Positions 8,756 through 16,380 of a stretch of 64,000 nucleotides of DNA are shown piece after piece (the stretch's first letter is position 1; every line of letters begins with the position of its first letter). A program made the translations under genes and the position numbers. Location: the NCBI GenBank assembly GCA_014584395.1, contig JACTMY010000014.1, forward strand, positions 1-64,000, written 5' to 3'. The DNA comes from Planctomycetota bacterium. GTDB taxonomy: Bacteria > Planctomycetota > Planctomycetia > Gemmatales > HRBIN36. The notes below the pieces were generated by a model, which saw nothing but the letters and a program-made list of their open reading frames with translations, searched no databases and was not told the origin of the DNA.

Positions 8756-9601
8756 ATGCGTCTGGGCTACAACACCAACGGCTTCGCCCATCACCACCTA
8801 TTGGATAGCGTGCGTATCTTGGGGGATTTAGGCTATCAAAGCGTCGCCATCACGCCCGACATGCATCATTTAAATCCCTTCATGGATGACGCGGCAACCG
8901 TGTGCGACCGCGTGCGGGCGCTGCTGGAGCGCTATCGCATGACCTGCGTCATCGAAACCGGCGCTCGTTTCCTGCTCGACCCTTGGCGGAAGCATCAGCC
9001 CACGCTCATCAGCGAACGACCTGACGATCGCCAACGGCGCTGGGATTTCTTGATGCACTGCATGAGCCTGGCGGAGCGGCTGGGCGCCGACTTGATCAGC
9101 ATCTGGTCGGGCACGCCGGACGCCGATACACCGCCCGCGATCCTATGGCAAAGGTTGACGGAAGGCTGCCAGCGGCTCGTCGAGGAAGCGGACCGCCGCC
9201 GCCTCCGCTTGGCTTTCGAACCCGAACCCGGCATGTTCATCGATCGCATGGAGCGCTTTGCCGAGCTGTATCAAAAGGTGGCCGATCCGCGGCTGGGTTT
9301 GACCTTGGATTTGGGCCATCTGTTTTGTCAGCGCGAAGACCCGATTCCGGAACATGTGGAAACCTGGTCGAAGCAACTGCAGAACGTCCACATCGAGGAC
9401 ATGCGCCGCGACGTCCATGATCATCTGATGTTCGGCGACGGCGAAATGGCGTTTCCGCCGCTGTTCGATGCCCTGAAACGCATCCATTACCAGGGCGCGG
9501 TCTTCGTCGAGTTGAGCCGCCACAGCCACAACGCGGTGAACATCGCCCAGCAAGCCCGGCAATTTTTGCTCGCTCATGGTTTTCCCGCGGACGGCGGGTG
9601 A
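8756..9601 (+). CDS. Sugar phosphate isomerase/epimerase-like TIM barrel
   Basis: 281 residues of the AP-endonuclease-2/xylose isomerase-like fold. Metal-ligand type positions are visible: FEPEPGMFIDR (Glu), LTLDLGHLF (Asp and His), VHIEDMRRDVHDHLMFG (His, Asp) and VFVELSRHSH (Glu). The MRLGYNTNGFAHH N-terminus resembles barrels that in some bacteria travel with prenyltransferase genes, but none is present here. It is divergent from the MBOAT gene across a 101-bp gap. The reaction is unknown. Confidence 0.8.
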   Translation: MRLGYNTNGFAHHHLLDSVRILGDLGYQSVAITPDMHHLNPFMDDAATVCDRVRALLERYRMTCVIETGARFLLDPWRKHQPTLISERPDDRQRRWDFLMHCMSLAERLGADLISIWSGTPDADTPPAILWQRLTEGCQRLVEEADRRRLRLAFEPEPGMFIDRMERFAELYQKVADPRLGLTLDLGHLFCQREDPIPEHVETWSKQLQNVHIEDMRRDVHDHLMFGDGEMAFPPLFDALKRIHYQGAVFVELSRHSHNAVNIAQQARQFLLAHGFPADGG

Positions 9602-9773
9602 AGGTCATCCACGTAGCCAACCGCACATGGATCGATCAAATGGTCACTTTTCGTTGGCAGCCAGGACCGCTTTGGGATAGGATGCGCAGCGTCATGGAGG
9701 CAGCGCCTGAATTCGCCGGGACGGTCAGTAAACCCGGACGCATGCCGTGTCCATTTGAGCTGAAAGGAAACCC

Positions 9774-10925
9774 ATGCCCCAATCCAAATCCACGCAGACG
9801 ATGAACCTGAAGCGCCGCGATTTCTTGAAACTCTCCGCCACGGCAGCCGGGGCGTTTGCTTGGCCGCGGCTTCACCAAGCGGCTCCCACGGAACGGCCCC
9901 CTGCCGATCATTGTCTGTTGATTCATCTCGTGGGCGGACCGAGCCAGATCGATACGTGGGACCCCAAACCCCTTGCACCGTCTCATGTCCGCGGCCCTTT
10001 TCGCCCCATCGCCACCCAAGTGCCTGGACTTTTCGTCTCGGAGCTTTTCCCGCGCCTGGCGGCTCGAGCCCACCGCATCGCCTGGGTGCGGTCGCTGTAT
10101 CACGAAGAAGCCCCCATCCATGAAACCGGCCAACAACTGCTCCAAACCGGCTTCGTCTCCGAACCGGGTCCCGAGTTCCCCAACGCGGCCGCCGTGGCGG
10201 GAAGACTGCGCTTCAACAGACCGGGGCTGCCGCATCACGTTGTCCTGCCCGGTCCCCTGGAGAATACCGGCGTTCACATCGGTCATGGACAATCCAGCGG
10301 TTTCCTGGGGAGCGCATGGCAGCCGCGGTTTGACGACTCAGCCCCATTCCCTGGCCGCGAATCCACGGCCCTCATGGATCGCTATGGCCGGCACACTTTT
10401 GGGGAATCCTGCTTGAAGGCTCGCCAACTGATCGAGCGGGGCGTCCCTTGCGTCACCGTGAACATGTACACCACGGTGTTCGATCAGCCGACCTGGGACT
10501 GTCACGCGGATGGGCTTTCCCTCGCCGCCAACCTGGAAGATTACCGCCAAGTCGTCGGCCCTCTGTTCGATCAGACCTTTTCGACCTTGTTGGATGACCT
10601 GCACGATCGAGGCCTGCTGGAACGCACCTTGGTCATGGCAGCCGGGGAATTCGGTCGCACGCCGATCATGAATCGCCGGGGCGGCCGCGATCACTGGACG
10701 GGAGTGTGGTCGATGTTGTGCGCGGGCGGCGGTGTTCAGGGGGGACGCGTCATCGGCGCGAGCGACGCCTGGGGAGGTGAACCCAAAGAGCAGCCGCTTC
10801 ATGCCGCGCGCATTGCGGCCACGCAGCTTCATGCCCTAGGAATCAAGAGCGACGAATGGCATCGATTGATCGGCTCGTCCGCTTACGCGTCAACGCAACC
10901 GGAGCCGATAGGGGACTTGTTTTAG
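9774..10925 (+). CDS. DUF1501 family protein with Tat signal
   Basis: 383 residues. KRRDFLKLSATAAGAFAWPR at residues 13-32 is a twin-arginine export signal. The body has the sulfatase/phosphatase-like fold marks of DUF1501: LLIHLVGGPSQIDTWDPKP, RSLYHEEAPIHETGQQLL, and AAGEFGRTPIMNRRGGRDHW near the C-terminus. Planctomycetes carry many copies, usually beside DUF1549/DUF1553 cytochrome-like proteins; none is adjacent here, so this is a lone copy. An AGGA site lies seven bases before the ATG. Weak promoter-like elements are seen at TTGGCA (9654-9659) and TAGGAT (9678-9683). Confidence 0.92.
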   Translation: MPQSKSTQTMNLKRRDFLKLSATAAGAFAWPRLHQAAPTERPPADHCLLIHLVGGPSQIDTWDPKPLAPSHVRGPFRPIATQVPGLFVSELFPRLAARAHRIAWVRSLYHEEAPIHETGQQLLQTGFVSEPGPEFPNAAAVAGRLRFNRPGLPHHVVLPGPLENTGVHIGHGQSSGFLGSAWQPRFDDSAPFPGRESTALMDRYGRHTFGESCLKARQLIERGVPCVTVNMYTTVFDQPTWDCHADGLSLAANLEDYRQVVGPLFDQTFSTLLDDLHDRGLLERTLVMAAGEFGRTPIMNRRGGRDHWTGVWSMLCAGGGVQGGRVIGASDAWGGEPKEQPLHAARIAATQLHALGIKSDEWHRLIGSSAYASTQPEPIGDLF

Positions 10926-10938
10926 TCGTGGAGGATGT

Positions 10939-11157
10939 TTAACGGGCGCGGTAGACGATGCGTCCCTTGCTGAGGTCGTAAGGGGACAATTCCACCGTTA
11001 CCTTGTCGCCAGGGATGATGCGGATGAAATTCTTGCGCATCCGACCGGAGACGTGTGCGGTCACGAGATGGCCGTTATCCAGTTCGACGCGGAACTGGGT
11101 ATTGGCCAGGGCTTCCCTGACCCGTCCTTCCACTTGAATGGCTTCTTCCTTGGGCAT
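10939..11157 (-). CDS. infA: Translation initiation factor IF-1
   Basis: 72 residues, the normal length. It is a single S1/OB-fold domain: [20 protein letters not shown], then [19 protein letters not shown] and [21 protein letters not shown], the standard IF-1 strands and C-terminus. IF-1 binds the ribosomal A site during initiation with IF-2 and IF-3. It is not next to ribosomal protein genes or secY as in many bacteria. It ends 13 bp from the convergent DUF1501 gene. Confidence 0.98.
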   Translation of the reverse strand: MPKEEAIQVEGRVREALANTQFRVELDNGHLVTAHVSGRMRKNFIRIIPGDKVTVELSPYDLSKGRIVYRAR

Positions 11158-11216
11158 AAACCAAGAACTCCTCGCGGCTAGGGAAAAATTGGCGTTTCAC
11201 TATGGATTAGAATATG

Positions 11217-11259
11217 CAAAGCCACGCCGTTCACCAGTGGGCACGACGTGGCTTTTCCT
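11217..11259. terminator. Hairpin with flanking A/T, likely terminator
   Basis: AAAGCCACG and CGTGGCTTTT form a nine-pair stem around a roughly 20-base loop. It lies between the RRM gene and infA, so it could end the minus-strand RRM transcript. A T-run follows only on the plus strand, so direction is uncertain. Confidence 0.45.
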
Positions 11260-11351
11260 CGTTGCAGAGGTCGGAAGGCCTCTTCACGGCCTCGTTTACT
11301 ATCCTGGGCCTTGCTCAAGGTTTTTGAAACGTCTGGCACAGGCTTACGTCA

Positions 11352-11636
11352 TCAACCATTTCCATCCCGGCGGCGAGGTCCGCGCTCCTCTCGAGGTCTG
11401 GCTTCATTCACGGTCAAATTGCGGCCCTTGAAGGGTTGCCCATTGAGCGCATCGATCGCCTGCTGGGCTTCCATGTCATCTTCCATTTCGACAAAACCGA
11501 ATCCTTTCGAGCGGCCCGTCTCGCGATCGATGATCACTTGAGCACGAGTCACCTTGCCTTTGTCTTGAAACAGGGCCAACAAATCATCGGCCGTGGTTTC
11601 CCAAGCCAGGTTGCCCACGAAAATGTTCTTCGCCAT
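11352..11636 (-). CDS. RNA-binding protein, single RRM (glycine-poor tail)
   Basis: 94 residues from the ATG at 11636, which has a GAGG about ten bases upstream; the longer frame adds eight unlikely residues. RNP2 is IFVGNL (5-10) and RNP1 is KGFGFVEM (44-51), both with the aromatic residues that stack on RNA. The short C-terminal tail is basic and Arg/Gly-rich (PREERGPRRRDGNG). Such single-RRM proteins in cyanobacteria and planctomycetes are often cold- or stress-responsive, but nothing here shows that directly. Confidence 0.93.
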   Translation of the reverse strand: MAKNIFVGNLAWETTADDLLALFQDKGKVTRAQVIIDRETGRSKGFGFVEMEDDMEAQQAIDALNGQPFKGRNLTVNEARPREERGPRRRDGNG

Positions 11637-12034
11637 GATCCACGAACCTCGCAATGCCACGAACCAAGAAAAGGATCGCGTAAACCAGATCCGAACTTCC
11701 AGGTTTCCTCAGCGATCCGACCTCAATGCAAAAGGCTTGGCTCACGCCTTTCGATTGACATGAAGTGTTCCGATTCCAGGTTGACCTTGTTGAAGATCGA
11801 CAGCCATGAGGCGAATCGATTTCAAGGCAGCACACTCCTCGCCTCGGGCCGAGATTGGGCGACCCTCTCGAGTCACGGCAGCAACCTGGATTGAATTGTC
11901 CAGTATTGAAACCGGCCACTCAGAACCCATTCTTGTACGGATTATAATTCATAGATTGTGCAGGTCCAGTCATGATGACAGAAGAATTTTATATTTTCTC
12001 CTGAATTTCTTTTGCTGGCTGAATCAAAGGATCA
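11637..12034. other. Intergenic region without a recognised gene
   Basis: About 400 bases separate the RRM gene and the TPR gene, both on the minus strand, so this holds the RRM promoter region. An AAAGGC/GCCTTT hairpin lies near 11732-11754, and an AT-rich patch at about 11935-12010 follows the TPR gene. No convincing ORF, RNA or repeat is seen. Confidence 0.6.
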
Positions 12035-12661
12035 TCATCGCTTTTGTAGAACCATCAGCCGATCACGTGCCTCCGCATGATATGGCTCGCGACGAAGCAC
12101 CTGCTGATACAAGCTGCGCGAGCGATCCGGCATGTTGTAAATTTCGTACAAGATCGCCAGTTCCATCATCGCCTGGGTGTGGTCGGGTTGGATTTCCATG
12201 GCCCGATGAAGCATGGCCTGAGCGGCAGGCAAATCCCCCGTCTCTCTCAGGAACCAGGCCCGCGCGGTCAAGGCATCCGCATTGTCGGCCTGCGATTGAA
12301 GCCGCTGCGCGGTCAAGCGATCCACTTCCTTGGTCTTTCCTTCCGTCCAATACAACACCAGCAATCCATGCTGGGCCTTGGCATGTTGAGCATCCTGCTG
12401 CAGACACTGGCGATAATAATGCTCCGCCACCTGGCCTTGTCCCAAATGGTGGGCCGCCGTGGCGACGTTGTAAAGTGTATCGGGATCGCGGGGGTCCAGG
12501 CGTACGGCTTCCTCGAACTGCGTCTTCGCCCCCTGGAAATCTTTTTGCGCCAAAAGAGCCACGCCGCGCTGATTATACTCGCGCGCCGATCCTCCACCCG
12601 CCGCGGCGCAGCCCGACGCGAGCACCCACAGGATTCCCCACCACCAACCCACGCCGCGCAT
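12035..12661 (-). CDS. TPR-repeat lipoprotein
   Basis: 208 residues from the ATG at 12661. That start gives a lipoprotein signal, MRGVGWWWGILWVLASGC, with the lipobox Cys at 18. A frame extending 62 codons further upstream has no such logic. The rest is tetratricopeptide helices: YNQRGVALLAQKDFQGAKTQFEEA, LYNVATAAHHLGQGQVAEHYY, and later copies ending YQQVLRREPYHAEARDRL, about five repeats. TPR proteins act as assembly scaffolds; the partner is not known. No operon neighbours. Confidence 0.85.
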   Translation of the reverse strand: MRGVGWWWGILWVLASGCAAAGGGSAREYNQRGVALLAQKDFQGAKTQFEEAVRLDPRDPDTLYNVATAAHHLGQGQVAEHYYRQCLQQDAQHAKAQHGLLVLYWTEGKTKEVDRLTAQRLQSQADNADALTARAWFLRETGDLPAAQAMLHRAMEIQPDHTQAMMELAILYEIYNMPDRSRSLYQQVLRREPYHAEARDRLMVLQKR

Positions 12662-12992
12662 CACGATTGGTCTTTGCTCCCTGGCTTTTTGAAACGCAAC
12701 GCCCCTCCCTGGGCCCGTGGGGAAAATAGCAGGTTTCAAATTCAAGGGAAGGCGGATTGGCCTTGTTCCCGTTATGGCATCGGCTGAATTCCCCATCCCA
12801 ACTAGCTTGCTATTCACGGTAAAATCTGCATAAATTGCCTCTATCACGGCAGGTTGAACAAATTCTCCACCCGGCTAAGGCTAAGTTGTCCATCGTGCTT
12901 TTCGTAAAATAGTTGGGATGACGCCATTCCGGCCTGCCAGGATCGCCACACGCAGTCATGGAAGAATGGGGCTTCAACTGGGAGCAATTAGC
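12662..12992. other. Divergent promoter region, no gene seen
   Basis: This lies between the TPR lipoprotein (minus) and the esterase (plus). AT-rich patches around 12804-12840 and 12885-12915 could hold promoters (a TTGCTA then ATAAAT pair, and a TAAAAT). None is strong enough to call. Confidence 0.5.
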
Positions 12993-13955
12993 ATGCATGC
13001 TCGACTTCGTTCTTCAGCGCTGATCGGTGGTTGTCTCGGATCGCTCTTGTTCATCTTCCTATTAGGGCAAGGTTGGCTGCTTGGCGGCGACCCGGGGTCC
13101 GCGCCTTCAGGGCCAGCCGCTCCGGCGTGGTCGGGAGGACCGTTCGAGGTGAAAACCATCAAGGACGTCGCCTATTACGACGGCCCCGATGCGCATCCGG
13201 TGAAGCATAAGCTCGACCTTTATCTGCCCAAGAAAGAAGCCTTTCCCGTCGTGATCTTCATCCATGGCGGCGCCTGGAAGCATGGCGACAAGAATTTCAT
13301 GTTTGGCATCTATGGCAAGATCGCTCAACTCTTCGCCAGGAACGGCGTCGGATTCGTGGTGGCCAATTATCGCCTTTCCCCCGACGTGCGGCATCCAGGA
13401 CACGTCGAGGACGTCGCCAAGGCGTTTGCCTGGGTGTACAAGCACATCGCCGCCCATGGGGGGAAGACGGATCAAGTCTTTCTCTCCGGCCATTCGGCGG
13501 GCGGCCACCTGGTCTCCCTGCTCGCCACGGATGGGCAGTACCTGGAACCGCACGGCCTCAAAACCCAACAGATTCGCGGCGTGATTCCGATCAGCGGCGT
13601 GTACCAGATTCCACCCGAAAAGAACTTTTTCCCCAGCGTGTTTGGCGACGATCCCAAGGCCAGACAACTCGCTTCACCCGTGCATCACGTGCGTCCCAAC
13701 TTGCCGCCTTTTTTGATCCTCTATGGGGATGATGATTTCCCCACGCTGGACGAAAACGCCCGGCTCATGCACAACGCCTTGATTAAAGCCAAGAATGACG
13801 CCCAACTGCTCGAGATCAAGCAGCGGGATCATTTCAGCATCGTGGGCCGCATGCTGGCCCAACAAGACACGGCGGTGCAGGCCCTCTTGCAGTTCCTGGT
13901 CAAGCATGCGTCGCTCTCGCTTCGGCCCATGGATACGGATGGAGCCAAGAGATAA
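12993..13955 (+). CDS. Exported alpha/beta hydrolase (carboxylesterase-like)
   Basis: 320 residues from the ATG at 12993, preceded by GGGAG. An N-terminal hydrophobic segment (about 8-30, SSALIGGCLGSLLFIFLLG) serves as signal or anchor. The catalytic fold shows HGGAW (91-95, oxyanion hole), FLSGHSAGGHL (nucleophile Ser168), LILYGDDDFPTLDE (acid) and KQRDHFSIVG (His), as in the BD-FAE/kynurenine formamidase-like esterases. The substrate is unknown; carbohydrate ester hydrolysis is plausible in a planctomycete. A strong hairpin terminator follows. Confidence 0.88.
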   Translation: MHARLRSSALIGGCLGSLLFIFLLGQGWLLGGDPGSAPSGPAAPAWSGGPFEVKTIKDVAYYDGPDAHPVKHKLDLYLPKKEAFPVVIFIHGGAWKHGDKNFMFGIYGKIAQLFARNGVGFVVANYRLSPDVRHPGHVEDVAKAFAWVYKHIAAHGGKTDQVFLSGHSAGGHLVSLLATDGQYLEPHGLKTQQIRGVIPISGVYQIPPEKNFFPSVFGDDPKARQLASPVHHVRPNLPPFLILYGDDDFPTLDENARLMHNALIKAKNDAQLLEIKQRDHFSIVGRMLAQQDTAVQALLQFLVKHASLSLRPMDTDGAKR

Positions 13956-13989
13956 TTGCTGGCTTCTCCTGTGAATCGTTGTTCTGATT

Positions 13990-14016
13990 GACCACGGAGC
14001 CTTCCGTGGTTTTTTT
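13990..14016 (+). terminator. Intrinsic terminator after the esterase gene
   Basis: ACCACGGA-GCCT-TCCGTGGT forms an eight-pair stem with a four-base loop, followed by seven to eight T. Confidence 0.9.
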
Positions 14017-14031
14017 TCTGCGTGAAGCCTC

Positions 14032-14979
14032 ATGAGCGAAACAACGTGGAACAGCCGCCTGGCCCCCTCTCCCACCGGCGCCCAACACGTCGGCAACGCC
14101 CGCACCTATTTGATTAATTGGCTGCTGGCTCGATGCCGCCAAGGCCGATTGCTGCTGCGCATCGAGGACATCGACTCCCCGCGCATCAAACCCGAAGCGG
14201 AACGCTTGATCCTCGACGATTTAGCCTGGTTGGGACTCAACTGGGATGGGGAATGCGTTCGCCAATCGGATCGATTGGATTTATACCGATCGGCCCTGCG
14301 CCGGCTGCAAGACAAGGAATTGGTGTATCCATGCACTTGTTCCCGCCGGGATATCGAACTGGCCGCCAGCGCGCCGCACCTGGAGCATGAAGGTCCTGCT
14401 TATCCCGGAACCTGTGCCCATCGCCAAGCGGCCGACGCGGCGCGGATCGTGGATCGCCCCTATTCCTGGCGGTTTCGCTCTCATCCCCATCAGAACGCCT
14501 TCGTCGACGGTTTTCTGGGTCCAACCACGGTGCCGTCCGCCCTGCTGGGCGATTTTGTGGTTTGGAAAGCGGATGACGCGCCTGCTTATCAGTTGGCCGT
14601 TGTCGTCGATGACGCCGACATGGGCGTGACCCACGTCGTGAGAGGCGATGACCTGGTGCCGTCCACGCCGCGGCAACTGCAACTCTATGCCGCCCTCGAA
14701 ACGCATCCCCCTGCTTTCGTGCACGTGCCGCTGGTCGTCGGGCCGGACGGCCGCCGGCTCGCCAAACGCCATGGGGACACGCGCTTGTCCGCGCTCCGCC
14801 AGGCGGGCGTTGCCGCGGAGGCCTTGATCGGACTGCTGGCGTGGTCCTGTGGTTGGCTTCCTGCCATTCAACCCAGCTCGGCCCAAGACCTGATTCCCCG
14901 ATTCAACCTCAAGAGCATTCCACCTGAGCCTTTTGTCTTGCACAGGCATCATTTGCAATCGATTGGATACCCTGTCTAG
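14032..14979 (+). CDS. gluQ: Glutamyl-Q tRNA(Asp) synthetase
   Basis: 315 residues. This GluRS-like catalytic core lacks an anticodon-binding domain. It glutamylates queuosine at position 34 of tRNA-Asp. RLAPSPTGAQHVGNARTYL carries the HIGH-type motif; LLRIEDIDSPR follows. A zinc site is seen as YPCTCSRRD then AYPGTC (Cys-x-Cys, Tyr-x3-Cys), matching E. coli GluQRS. LAKRHGDTRLSALR takes the KMSKS place. Length is normal, whereas a full GluRS would have about 470 or more residues. Its presence implies queuosine-modified tRNA in this organism. Confidence 0.93.
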   Translation: MSETTWNSRLAPSPTGAQHVGNARTYLINWLLARCRQGRLLLRIEDIDSPRIKPEAERLILDDLAWLGLNWDGECVRQSDRLDLYRSALRRLQDKELVYPCTCSRRDIELAASAPHLEHEGPAYPGTCAHRQAADAARIVDRPYSWRFRSHPHQNAFVDGFLGPTTVPSALLGDFVVWKADDAPAYQLAVVVDDADMGVTHVVRGDDLVPSTPRQLQLYAALETHPPAFVHVPLVVGPDGRRLAKRHGDTRLSALRQAGVAAEALIGLLAWSCGWLPAIQPSSAQDLIPRFNLKSIPPEPFVLHRHHLQSIGYPV

Positions 14980-15038
14980 ACACAGTTGCGCTAGGAGCAT
15001 CTGTCAGACGCATCCCTTTCGCCGCGCCTCAGCCGACC

Positions 15039-15066
15039 TTGTTCGATCTTTTGAATTGGCTATGAT
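15039..15066 (+). promoter_or_regulatory. Candidate promoter of the cyclophilin lipoprotein gene
   Basis: TTGTTC (15039-15044) and TATGAT (15061-15066) are 16 bp apart. The start would be near 15073, about 50 bases before the ATG. The -10 lies in the string CTATGAT, which recurs before other genes in the window. Confidence 0.5.
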
Positions 15067-15125
15067 GGTTTCCGATCGCAAAATCTATCCGACAACGACT
15101 CTACTCATGGCAAGGATGCATCGAC

Positions 15126-16043
15126 ATGCGAGGAAGAATGGCAATTTTGGCCGTTTGCCTTTTGACACTCCACATCGGCTGCGAGAAAAAGGATTCATCC
15201 ATCGCTGAACTATCCGCCAAGGCCGCGACGCAGTCTAACCCCGCGCCCCTGGCTCCCGATAGGAATACACCAGGATCGACGTCTTCATCGATCACGCAAG
15301 CCCAACACGTCGCGGGCTCCGAAGCAACCGCTCCTATGGTCGACGCCTGGCATCAGCCTTTTGCCGAGGCGATCCGCTTGGAGAGTCTGCCGCGGCAACT
15401 CCCCCCCCTGCGAACCAAGGCTGGGCTTTCGGTCGGCAAGGTGTACAGCCAAGTCCAAGCGCAGTGGCAGCAGATTCGCTTTCGCTCGGCCCAAGGTCAG
15501 CCGATCCGTTACAAGGCAACCCTTACAACCGGTGCCGGTCCAGTGGAGATCGAGTTGCTCTCCGACGTTGCTCCGAATCATTGCCGCAACTTCATCGCCC
15601 TATCCCGTTCGGGCTTTTACGACGGCCTGGCTTTTGAAACCCGCATCGGCGAACCCCAGGACCCTTCCAGCCCCAAGGTCATCGCGGCAGGTTCCATCGA
15701 AGGCAACGGCAACGACGCCGCCCACCTAGGCTATTGCCTCAAGCATGAAATTCTGACCGATGAGGAAGCCCACAAGCGGGGCCTGCGACATCGTCGAGGC
15801 ATGATCGGCGCGATTCACTTGCCTGGACAACCCGACACCGCTTGCTGCCGGTTTTATGTTTGTCTGACCGATGCTCCCGCCCTGGATGGCCAGTTCACCT
15901 TGTTTGCGCGCGTGACCAAAGGCTTGGAAATCCTCGATCAACTGTATGCCACCGAGGTCCAGGATGCGGTCGTGCCGCCCCCCTTGTTCGTGCAACCGCT
16001 CACGATCCAGAAAGTCGCCATCGACCCTCCCGAGCAGCCTTAG
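15126..16043 (+). CDS. Cyclophilin-type peptidyl-prolyl isomerase lipoprotein
   Basis: 305 residues. MRGRMAILAVCLLTLHIGC is a lipoprotein signal with the acylated Cys at 19. A spacer of about 110 residues leads to a cyclophilin domain (about 130-300): VEIELLSDVAPNHCRNFIALSRSGFYDGLAF, RGMIGAIHLP, and GQFTLFARVTKGLEILDQL, in the family order. The usual FHR active-site motif is replaced by FETRIGE, so the catalytic Arg may be kept but with altered surroundings. It presumably acts on exported proteins at the membrane. Confidence 0.88.
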   Translation: MRGRMAILAVCLLTLHIGCEKKDSSIAELSAKAATQSNPAPLAPDRNTPGSTSSSITQAQHVAGSEATAPMVDAWHQPFAEAIRLESLPRQLPPLRTKAGLSVGKVYSQVQAQWQQIRFRSAQGQPIRYKATLTTGAGPVEIELLSDVAPNHCRNFIALSRSGFYDGLAFETRIGEPQDPSSPKVIAAGSIEGNGNDAAHLGYCLKHEILTDEEAHKRGLRHRRGMIGAIHLPGQPDTACCRFYVCLTDAPALDGQFTLFARVTKGLEILDQLYATEVQDAVVPPPLFVQPLTIQKVAIDPPEQP

Positions 16044-16164
16044 TCAACTGCCGATAGAGGCAGCGCCCCCTTGAGGATCCTTGGATCGTGGTTCTTTGGG
16101 AAAATCGGTGCTGGCCCATATGCACCGGAAGGGAGACCTCGTAAAATAAACGTAAACCTATCGT

Positions 16165-16300
16165 GTCCGCCCGGTGAAGAAGCCGGGAGGGGACCCACGC
16201 AATGGGGTCTTGTGAATCTGGTCAGGCCGGAAGGAGCAGCCATAAACAACGACTCTTTGTGCAGTGGATCAGCCTCTCTCGGCCTCTTTGCCGGGCGGAC
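16165..16300 (+). ncRNA. ffs: Signal recognition particle RNA (bacterial small type)
   Basis: The universal SRP domain IV core is present at about 16217-16242: GGTCAGGCCGGAAGGAGCAG, with the GGAA tetraloop and the asymmetric AGCAG loop. The outer ends GTCCGCCCGG (16165-16174) and CCGGGCGGAC (16291-16300) pair perfectly over ten bases. Inside them GAAGAAGCCGGGAGG and CCTCTCTCGGCCTCTT make a long imperfect rod, giving about 136 nt. It lies upstream of dnaX, as scr does in Bacillus subtilis. The RNA binds Ffh and targets nascent membrane proteins to the translocon. Confidence 0.95.
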
Positions 16301-16319
16301 GAAATTTGCAAAGCACCAC

Positions 16320-16350
16320 GTCGGGTTGATACGGCGCGCCGTGCCCCGAC
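16320..16350. other. Structured element between SRP RNA and dnaX
   Basis: GTCGGG and CCCGAC (16320-16325, 16345-16350) enclose the palindrome ACGGCGCGCCGT. This would form a stable hairpin about 20 bases after the SRP RNA and 30 bases before dnaX. There is no T-tract. It might stop or process the SRP transcript, or fold in the dnaX leader. Confidence 0.4.
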
Positions 16351-16380
16351 CTCACGACGAGACGGGCGTCCCGTAATGCC